34,884 bases of DNA from Oscillospiraceae bacterium (GTDB lineage: Bacteria > Bacillota > Clostridia > Oscillospirales > Oscillospiraceae): positions 1 through 34,884 of the forward strand of contig CACZUK010000006.1 in the NCBI GenBank assembly GCA_902784305.1, in the 5' to 3' direction. A model generated the notes under the pieces. That model had not been told where the DNA came from and searched no databases. It saw nothing but the letters and a program-made list of their open reading frames with translations. A program made the position numbers and the translations under genes. This document shows positions 28,894-34,884 of this stretch, piece after piece; position 1 is the stretch's first letter; each line of letters begins with the position of its first letter.

Positions 28894-29337
28894 ATGAATA
28901 TTTATCCCGTGAAGATTGACTGGAAGGGAAAGGAAACCGTCATTTCCCTGAAGCTGGACCTGCGGCACATCCGGGAGCTCCAGATGAAGACCGGCAAGGA
29001 CATCCTGGATCTGCTGACCGATGCACCCGTGAGCCTGGTTCCCATGGGCGACCTGCTGGAGGCTGCCCTTCATTGGAAGGGCAACGAGAACCCGGCAGAT
29101 CTGACTGGCGAAGACCTGTTCGACGCTTTGGTACAGCAGGGCAAAGCTGGTGTGGCCGACTGGATGGAGGTGGCCAACGGCATTGCTGCCGCTTCCGGTG
29201 TGCTCCAGAGCCAGCAGGCCAATGCCATGCTCAAGAGCGTTCGCCGGAAGATGGATGAGGCCATTGAGCGACTGGAGAGGGGCGAGGCGGAGAGCGAGGA
29301 GGCTCCCGACGACCCTTCTCCTATGGTGGGGGAGTAA
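28894..29337 (+). CDS. Tail assembly chaperone G
   Basis: 147 residues from the ATG at 28894. YPVKIDWKGKETVISLKLDL, followed by the helical LRHIRELQMKTGKDILDLLT and an acidic C-terminus (ESEEAPDDPSPMVGE), is typical of siphophage tail chaperones. These bind the tape measure during tail assembly. The stop at 29335-29337 directly follows a run of five G residues (29328-29332), where a -1 slip would continue into the 29331-29639 frame. Confidence 0.82.
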   Translation: MNIYPVKIDWKGKETVISLKLDLRHIRELQMKTGKDILDLLTDAPVSLVPMGDLLEAALHWKGNENPADLTGEDLFDALVQQGKAGVADWMEVANGIAAASGVLQSQQANAMLKSVRRKMDEAIERLERGEAESEEAPDDPSPMVGE

Positions 29338-29639
29338 CAGCTCCCCCACGCTTTGAGGAGCAGCTTCAAGAGCTGGAAGAGGCAGCGTGGCTGTATGGAA
29401 TGCTCCCCGTGGAGACCCCCGACTGGTCCCCCGGGGAGCTTCTTGCTGTGGTAGAGGCGGGGCGCAGGCAGGATAAGCGTACGGCCGTTCTGCTCCACAC
29501 TCACGCTGCTTTATGCGCTCGGGCGTTCAATGGCGACATTCCTCCCGTGTATGAGGCATTCCCCATGTGGACGGATGAGGAAATATTCACTATGAAGGCT
29601 GATAGATTGAGAAGGAAGCTTCTGTCCCAGTCAAGATAA
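29328..29639 (+). CDS. Tail assembly chaperone T, made by -1 frameshift
   Basis: The -1 frame relative to the chaperone gene is open across its stop, reading GGVTAPPRFEEQLQELEEAA, WLYGMLPVETPDWSPGELLA and so on to 29639. This gives about 102 extra residues. The chaperone's last codons are GTG GGG GAG TAA. A P-site tRNA on GGG can re-pair perfectly one base back on the G run. G and GT products, with GT made at low frequency, are the rule in long-tailed phages. An independent ATG at 29400 exists but lacks a good ribosome binding site. The slip itself is inferred. Confidence 0.72.
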   Translation, partial: GGVTAPPRFEEQLQELEEAAWLYGMLPVETPDWSPGELLAVVEAGRRQDKRTAVLLHTHAALCARAFNGDIPPVYEAFPMWTDEEIFTMKADRLRRKLLSQSR

Positions 29640-29673
29640 AAATGATACGGCCAAGGAAGGAGGTGAGCAGGGA

Positions 29674-32325
29674 GTGACGGAGGAATACAAATCTGTATTA
29701 AAGTTGGTAGTAGACGGTTTTAAGCGCTCAGCCGCGGAGGCAAAGCGGGCTGTGGACGACGTGAAAGGCGCTCTGAACAGTACCAAGCAGGACAAGGCTT
29801 TCGATGGAGCAGCTGATGGAGCGAAAAAAGCAGCTGCTGAGGTGAAGAAGGTCGGAAATGAAGTGCGTAAGGCTAACGAGTCCATCCGGGACGCCGGCAA
29901 GGCAGCTTACAGTAGCAACGGTGGTTTTTCCGCGATGAAAAAGGGCCTCAATGAAACGTCTATGGCGGCTAAGAGCCTTATGGCCTCGCTGGGCAAATTC
30001 GTTTCGCTTGCTGGCATTGTGGCCAGCATCAAGGCCGCTATTTCGGCAGCCTCGTCCTCCCTTGCGGAGGAAGCGCAGTTTGCGCAGGTGTTCGGAGAAT
30101 ACCAAAACCAGGCACGAGAGGCGCTCAAGGGGATTGCAGACCAAGCCGGTAGCACATCGGACGCCATGCGCTCCAGCTTTTCCAGTATTGCGTCCTTCGC
30201 CCGTGTGTCGGGCATGGATACCGGCAACGCCCTGAGCCTGACAGAACGGGCTATGAGAGCCGCTGCGGACAGTGCTGCCTTTTATGACCGGGAGCTGAGC
30301 GAGGTAACAGAGAATCTGCGCTCTTTCCTGAAGGGCAACTTTGAAAACGACGCGGCTTTGGGCCTGAGTTCTACGGAGTTTACCCGCAACGCCATGGCCA
30401 TGCAGCTTTACGGCCAAAAGTTCATTGAGCTGACAGAGGAACAGAAGCAGTGGACGCTGCTGGCCCAGATCGAGCAGGCCAACCAGCTTTCCGGTGCTTT
30501 GGGCCAGGCTGCAAGAGAGAGCGGCAACTGGACAACGCAGATACAGAAGCTCAAGGCACAGTTCAAGTCTTTGTTGTCCGTAGTGGGCAGAGGCTTCATT
30601 GCCGCACTGACTCCAATCCTCAACTTCGTGAACATCGCCTTGGGGGCCCTGGTGGAGTTTGCCAACGGCGTGAGTCGCGTATTCAGCATGGTGTTCGGCT
30701 CAGCGCAGACGGCTATGACCGCCACGGCAGGTAGCGTGGATACCTCTGGTGGCCTATCCGATGCCCTGGGCGATGTGGAGAACGCAGCCGCAGGTGCCAC
30801 AGACGGGGTAGACGGTGTGGGCAAGGCAGCCAAAGGTGCAGCCAGCGCCGCCAAAGAGCTGGCGCGCTCCGTGATGGGCTTCGACAAGATCAACAAGCTG
30901 ACCGCCCAAGCATCCGGCAGCTCCGGAGGATCTGGCGGTGGTGACGGCGGCGGCAGCACAGCGGGAACCGGTGCGGGAGTCTCAGGAGGACTTTCACAGG
31001 CTGCGGGCGCTTCTGTGGTGGGCGATGTGATTGCCCAGACAGAAAAGCTCTCTGCGGCCGTGCAGGCCCTCAAAGAATGGCTGTCCGGGCTGAACTTCAC
31101 ACCGCTCAAGGAGAGTTGGGACAAGCTCACAGAGGCTGGTGGTAGGCTGGCAGCGGTTATCAAGGATGGGCTTCAGTGGGGACTGGAGAACGTGCTGGCT
31201 CCGCTGGCGAAGTGGTACATCGAAGAAGCCGCACCACGGAATGTGGAATTGTTGGCAAACGCAGTCAACATCCTTGCTGATGCGTTGATTATCCTGAAAC
31301 CGGCCTTCCAGTGGGTGTGGGACAACGTGTTGCAGCCTTTGGCCAAGCTGGCAGCTAATGCGTACACCGCCGCCTTGGACGCCCTCAACGCCGCACTGGA
31401 GGACATAGACGGCGCACTTCGGGACATCATCGACGTGATGGAGGGCAGGAGCAGTCTGTCTGACCTGTTCAAGAAATGGTTTACACCCCCCAACATCTCC
31501 GATTTTGTGCAGGACATCTCCAACCTCGTGACCAAGACAAACGAGTTTGTAAAGCTGGTGACGGACCCTGTCTACCTTGCAGTCAAACTGCAGCAGCTTG
31601 GATGGAAGACTGTCGCCGAATGGGTGAAAGACAACCTGGGCGGCAAAGTCGAGAAGGCCATTGAGCTGGCCAAAGACGGCTGGTCCTCTGTTGCAAGCTG
31701 GGTCAAGGACAAGGTGGGCAGCGCTGTGAGCTTCTCCATCAAGCTGGCCAAAGACGGCTGGTCCTCTGTGGCCTCTTGGGTGAAGGACCACATCGGGGGC
31801 AGCGTCAATAAGGCCATCGGACTGGCCAAAGACGGCTGGTCCTCTGTGGGCAGTTGGGTCAAGGACAAACTGGGCAGCGCTGTGAGCTTCTCCATCAAGC
31901 TGGCCAAGGGGTGGAGCGGCAGCGTGGCCAGGGCGCTGGGTCTGACCAACTTGTGGACGAAGTTCCACATCAAGCTGCCCAAGGTCAGCGTGAGCTGGTA
32001 CGGCAGTCCGGTGAAGCTGCCCCATTTCAGCGTGAAGTGGAACGCAAAGGGCGGCATTCTGGAGGGCGCCCAAATCTTCGGAATGATGGGAAACACCCTG
32101 CTGGGCGGCGGCGAGGCCGGAAAAGAGGCGGTGCTTCCGTTGGAGCGGAACACCGAGTGGATGGACAGGCTCGCCGGCCGGCTGGCGCAGCGCATCGGCG
32201 GCGCGGGCAATCAGCCCATTGTGGTGCAGGTGGTGCTGGACGGCCGCGTGGTGGCCGAGAGCACGGTGCGCGAGCTGCGCGGCATGACCCGGGAGGGCCG
32301 GGACCCGCTGGCCGGGCTGGTGTAA
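29674..32325 (+). CDS. Tape measure protein
   Basis: 883 residues from the GTG at 29674 (AAGGAGGTGAG upstream). A coiled N-terminus rich in Lys/Ala/Glu, hydrophobic segments (GKFVSLAGIVASIKAAISAA, LNFVNIALGALVEFANGVSR), a Gly/Ser-rich linker near residues 410-440 and a C-terminal ESTVRELRGMTREGRDP. About residues 639-745 contain four 26-residue repeats of the type LAKDGWSSVASWVKD. Its length sets tail length, and its hydrophobic parts probably help DNA cross the membrane. The short size predicts a modest tail. Confidence 0.93.
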   Translation: MTEEYKSVLKLVVDGFKRSAAEAKRAVDDVKGALNSTKQDKAFDGAADGAKKAAAEVKKVGNEVRKANESIRDAGKAAYSSNGGFSAMKKGLNETSMAAKSLMASLGKFVSLAGIVASIKAAISAASSSLAEEAQFAQVFGEYQNQAREALKGIADQAGSTSDAMRSSFSSIASFARVSGMDTGNALSLTERAMRAAADSAAFYDRELSEVTENLRSFLKGNFENDAALGLSSTEFTRNAMAMQLYGQKFIELTEEQKQWTLLAQIEQANQLSGALGQAARESGNWTTQIQKLKAQFKSLLSVVGRGFIAALTPILNFVNIALGALVEFANGVSRVFSMVFGSAQTAMTATAGSVDTSGGLSDALGDVENAAAGATDGVDGVGKAAKGAASAAKELARSVMGFDKINKLTAQASGSSGGSGGGDGGGSTAGTGAGVSGGLSQAAGASVVGDVIAQTEKLSAAVQALKEWLSGLNFTPLKESWDKLTEAGGRLAAVIKDGLQWGLENVLAPLAKWYIEEAAPRNVELLANAVNILADALIILKPAFQWVWDNVLQPLAKLAANAYTAALDALNAALEDIDGALRDIIDVMEGRSSLSDLFKKWFTPPNISDFVQDISNLVTKTNEFVKLVTDPVYLAVKLQQLGWKTVAEWVKDNLGGKVEKAIELAKDGWSSVASWVKDKVGSAVSFSIKLAKDGWSSVASWVKDHIGGSVNKAIGLAKDGWSSVGSWVKDKLGSAVSFSIKLAKGWSGSVARALGLTNLWTKFHIKLPKVSVSWYGSPVKLPHFSVKWNAKGGILEGAQIFGMMGNTLLGGGEAGKEAVLPLERNTEWMDRLAGRLAQRIGGAGNQPIVVQVVLDGRVVAESTVRELRGMTREGRDPLAGLV
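31588..31899 (+). repeat. Four 78-bp coding repeats in the tape measure gene
   Basis: Repeat units begin at 31588 (diverged), 31666, 31744 and 31822, with a partial fifth at 31900. The last copies share CTGGCCAAAGACGGCTGGTC exactly. Each encodes 26 residues. The period is constant, so copies could be gained or lost in frame by recombination, changing tail length in steps. Confidence 0.9.
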
Positions 32326-32339
32326 AGGAGGCGTAAGGT

Positions 32340-32711
32340 TTGGCAACGATCAGCGATTTATACATCAACAATGTGCTCATGCCCGCGCCCGCCCACCAGG
32401 GCGTGACCATCAGCCGGGAGCCCATCTGGTCCCCGGACACGGGACGCACGGCCTCCGGCAAGATGGTGGGCAGCATCGCGGCCAGAAAGACCACCCTCAA
32501 AATTAAGTGGCCACCCCTGACCATGAGCCAGGCGGCGACCATTAAGGGGGCCATTGAGGCAGCAGACTTTTTCCCCGTGGCGTTTACGGACATGACCAAC
32601 ACCCGGCGGAGCCTGACAATGTACGCGGGTCCGGCCAGTTTCACCCAATACAGTTGGGTCGACGGTATGCAATATGTCCTTGACGCGTCTGTGGACCTCA
32701 TTGAGCGGTAA
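32340..32711 (+). CDS. Distal tail (Dit-like) / tail protein
   Basis: 123 residues from the TTG at 32340, after AAAGGAGG at 32324-32331. SDLYINNVLMPAPAHQGVTI, RKTTLKIKWPPLTMSQAATI and a C-terminal YVLDASVDLIER make it a short beta-rich protein in the Dit/baseplate-hub position. It is about half the length of typical Dit proteins, so only the N-terminal ring-forming domain may be present. It could also be a different small tail-tip protein. Confidence 0.65.
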   Translation: MATISDLYINNVLMPAPAHQGVTISREPIWSPDTGRTASGKMVGSIAARKTTLKIKWPPLTMSQAATIKGAIEAADFFPVAFTDMTNTRRSLTMYAGPASFTQYSWVDGMQYVLDASVDLIER

Positions 32712-32722
32712 GGAGAAGGAAT

Positions 32723-34597
32723 ATGCAAAATGTATCCAGCGCGGTGAGCACCGCGCTCAGCTCCGGCACAGTGCGCGTGCGGCTGCTGGCAGAGAGCGCG
32801 TCCCTGTCCGTGGACGGGGACAGCATCCTCAGCCTCAGCTATCACGCCGCGTGCGCTGATGGGGACATCGGCATCGGGAATGTGCTGGCCGCGTCCATTT
32901 CGGCGCGGCTGAAGGGCGTTTTTCCGCTGCTGGGCACGGTTATCCGCGCTCAGTACGGGGCGGAGGTCGGAGGGTCGGTGGAATGGCTCAATCTGGGCCG
33001 GTTCACCGTGACGCAGTGCTCCAGGACGGACCACGAGACGCAAATCACAGCTTACGACGCGGCCTATACGCTCTCCGGGCGGTACGTGCCCACGGTACAG
33101 AGCGGGGCCACTGTGAGCGCGGTGCTTGCTGACGTGGCCGACCAATGTGGCCTCGATGTGGAGCAGACCACGCTCAATTACGGCTTGCAAATCACCGTGA
33201 CGGGCACCCTGACCGGGCATTCCCTCCGGGAAATGCTGGGGTATCTGGCCGGGCTGTGCGGCCGGAACTGCGTCATCAGCCGGGATGGGTTTGTGCGGTT
33301 CGTCTGGTTCGAGGCATCGGGGGCAGCGATTACCCCGGACGACTATTACAGCGGCACGCTGAGCAACGGCGGTGTGAGCACCTTCGCGGGCCTGCGCTGC
33401 ACGGTTCCTTCTGCTCAAGAGGGGCAGGAGGACACTGTGCTGACCGTGGGAGACGCGGACAAGGCGGTGGAGTACAGCAACCCGTTTATGACTCAGGTGC
33501 GTCTGAGTGCCATCTGGAGCGCTGTGGGCGGGTATGAGTACCCGACCGGAGAGGTGAGCTACTACCGGGGGCTGCTGACGGAGCCGGGGGATGTTGTGGC
33601 TCTCACCAATCTGGCGGGGGTGACGATCCAACTGCCTGTCATGCAGGTGGAGTTGACCTTAGACGGTGGCGGGCGGTGTACGGTGCGGAGCTATGGGCGC
33701 GGCGACGTGAGCCGGTCCTGTGACAGCGTCGGGCCGCGGGAGCTGCGGCTGCGCCGGGTTCAGTCCACCGCCGACACCGCCCTGCTCAGCGCGAACGGGA
33801 AGAACAAGAACTTCTATCAGGCGAGCGCCCCGACCTCCTCCGCCGGGCTGACGGCGGGCGACCTCTGGTTCGACACCGCCAACGGGAACCGGGTGAGCGA
33901 GTGGACGGGGAGCGCGTGGGTGCTGCGGCCCTTTGGTGCTCTGGCTGTGACCAATCTGGACGCGGGCAGCATCACCACCGGGACGCTGAACGCGGCGCGG
34001 ATAGATGTCAGCGACTTGCTCTCCAGACGAGTCACAATAACCGATACATTTTCCATCGGCGGCGGGCCGGACTGGTTGGAAGTCGGAGATGACGGGTTTT
34101 ACTACACGACGGACTACGACCGGATGACCCCGATTGGGATATTTGTATCTACGCAACGCGAAACAGCCGAAGTCCGCGCCAGTTTGGCAGCATTGGAGCT
34201 GGACGCTGGTGCGAAAACAGCAAAACTCGCAGTATTTGAACCCGCCGCCCTGTCAGAGGTTGCAGGAATTACAGTCTCCACCAGTGGGGTGAATATCAAA
34301 GGAACCCTCACCAAAAACGGCAATCCCTATCTCAAGACGGGCTCCCGCGGCATTAACTATACCTGTGCTTCTGGTGCCTCATACGGCGGAACGCTGGTTT
34401 TTGGGACGGATATTGCCGGGGAATCTGGCTACACGCCCATTGGCGTCATCGGATGGACGACGGGCATCAACAACGTTGCGCTGACGCGGCTGTATCTTAG
34501 CAGCTCAAACACGGAGCTGAACTTTACCTTGCTCAATACCGGCAGCACTGCTGTCAGCGGCGCGCTGAACGTGGTGTTTTTGTTCCAGGCAAATTAG
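32723..34597 (+). CDS. Tail tip / tail-associated protein with receptor-binding C-terminus
   Basis: 624 residues from the ATG at 32723 (AAGGAGAAGG upstream). The N-terminal 340 residues look like a tail hub or Tal-type domain (TVSAVLADVADQCGLDVEQT, LREMLGYLAGLCGRNCVISR, EYSNPFMTQVRLSAIWSAVG). Residues about 345-400 carry a chitin-binding-like NFYQASAPTS...TAGDLWFDTANGNRV segment. Next is VTNLDAGSITTGTLNAARID, a linker seen in many tail fibres. The last 180 residues are beta-rich with a final FLFQAN and may bind the host surface. No protease motif is evident. Confidence 0.8.
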   Translation: MQNVSSAVSTALSSGTVRVRLLAESASLSVDGDSILSLSYHAACADGDIGIGNVLAASISARLKGVFPLLGTVIRAQYGAEVGGSVEWLNLGRFTVTQCSRTDHETQITAYDAAYTLSGRYVPTVQSGATVSAVLADVADQCGLDVEQTTLNYGLQITVTGTLTGHSLREMLGYLAGLCGRNCVISRDGFVRFVWFEASGAAITPDDYYSGTLSNGGVSTFAGLRCTVPSAQEGQEDTVLTVGDADKAVEYSNPFMTQVRLSAIWSAVGGYEYPTGEVSYYRGLLTEPGDVVALTNLAGVTIQLPVMQVELTLDGGGRCTVRSYGRGDVSRSCDSVGPRELRLRRVQSTADTALLSANGKNKNFYQASAPTSSAGLTAGDLWFDTANGNRVSEWTGSAWVLRPFGALAVTNLDAGSITTGTLNAARIDVSDLLSRRVTITDTFSIGGGPDWLEVGDDGFYYTTDYDRMTPIGIFVSTQRETAEVRASLAALELDAGAKTAKLAVFEPAALSEVAGITVSTSGVNIKGTLTKNGNPYLKTGSRGINYTCASGASYGGTLVFGTDIAGESGYTPIGVIGWTTGINNVALTRLYLSSSNTELNFTLLNTGSTAVSGALNVVFLFQAN

Positions 34598-34623
34598 GAG
34601 TAGCTAAAAAAGGAGGAGGAGCT

Positions 34624-34884
34624 ATGTATCTTTACGCTATTGCGTTCGCGTTTATCGCCTTTGATTACCTGACCGGCCTCTACAAGGCCGGAGCCACCCG
34701 GCGCTTTTCCAGCAAAATCATGCGGCATGGCCTGTGGCACAAGGCCGGTCTGGTGCTGATGATGTGCGCGGGCTTTATGGTGGATTACGCCCAGCGCTTC
34801 GCGGACATCGGCATCGACGTGCCCGTGGGCGGCGGCGTGTGCGTGTACATTGTCATGATGGAGCTGGTGTCGGCGCTGGAGAAC
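34624..34884 (+). CDS. Phage holin, partial at the right edge
   Basis: 87 residues are visible from the ATG at 34624 with AAGGAGGAGGAG upstream; the gene runs off the window. The pattern YAIAFAFIAFDYLTGLYKAG, followed by a basic loop (TRRFSSKIMRHG) and two more hydrophobic segments (LVLMMCAGFMVDYA, VCVYIVMMELVSAL), fits the Phage_holin_4/toxin-secretion holin family. It would permeabilise the membrane so an endolysin can reach the wall. The endolysin should follow, and the fragment at 2-391 is a candidate for its 3' end. Confidence 0.88.
   Translation, partial: MYLYAIAFAFIAFDYLTGLYKAGATRRFSSKIMRHGLWHKAGLVLMMCAGFMVDYAQRFADIGIDVPVGGGVCVYIVMMELVSALEN

Noticed and set aside
30994..33631. Long minus-strand frames opposite tape measure and tail tip genes
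   Set aside because: They arise from codon bias and the 78-bp repeats of the plus-strand genes; composition is not protein-like.

Overview
The window reads as a nearly complete temperate siphophage (prophage, or the circular map of its genome) of a moderately high-GC, low-GC-lineage Gram-positive host. Class Clostridia, probably Oscillospiraceae-like, is the best guess. This rests on strong AAAGGAGG-type ribosome binding sites, sigma-A-type promoters, SPP1/TP901-1-like structural proteins and phage families (YopX, KilAC, DUF669, ArpU/RinA-like regulators) common in that group. The host assignment is inference.

Layout. Bases 1-391 hold the 3' end of a cell-wall hydrolase, followed by a strong terminator. 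Bases 437-713 hold an array of phased 11-bp repeats, GAGTT motifs and a palindrome. Next to it lies a second, unusual tyrosine recombinase on the minus strand (714-1604). A noncoding stretch (1605-2300) looks like an attachment region. It is followed by a classical integrase (2304-3494, minus) and a double-HTH repressor (3646-4401, minus). Divergent promoters and palindromic operators lie at 4428-4546.

Rightward early genes run from 4564 to 19160: a Cro-like HTH protein, an excisionase-like protein, a KilAC antirepressor, small ORFs, then a replication/recombination module. That module has a Sak4-like ATPase, a DUF669 SSB-like protein, a superfamily 2 helicase, a primase-helicase, an iteron-rich candidate origin and a RusA resolvase. 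After it come an out-of-place P22-type coat protein, accessory genes and two paralogous late regulators.

A structured noncoding block (about 19165-19555) precedes the late operon. The late operon encodes terminase small and large subunits, portal, a head-morphogenesis protein fused to a probable toxin domain with an immunity-like gene, scaffold, major capsid, connectors, tail tube, frameshifting tail chaperones, tape measure, Dit, tail tip and a holin that runs off the right edge.

The holin at the right edge and the hydrolase end at the left edge fit a single lysis cassette cut by the window boundary. The window may therefore be almost one full circle of the phage. The observations most worth following are the second capsid gene in the early region, the toxin/immunity cassette in the head genes, the recombinase with its repeat-rich site, and the structured RNA containing a T-arm-like element.
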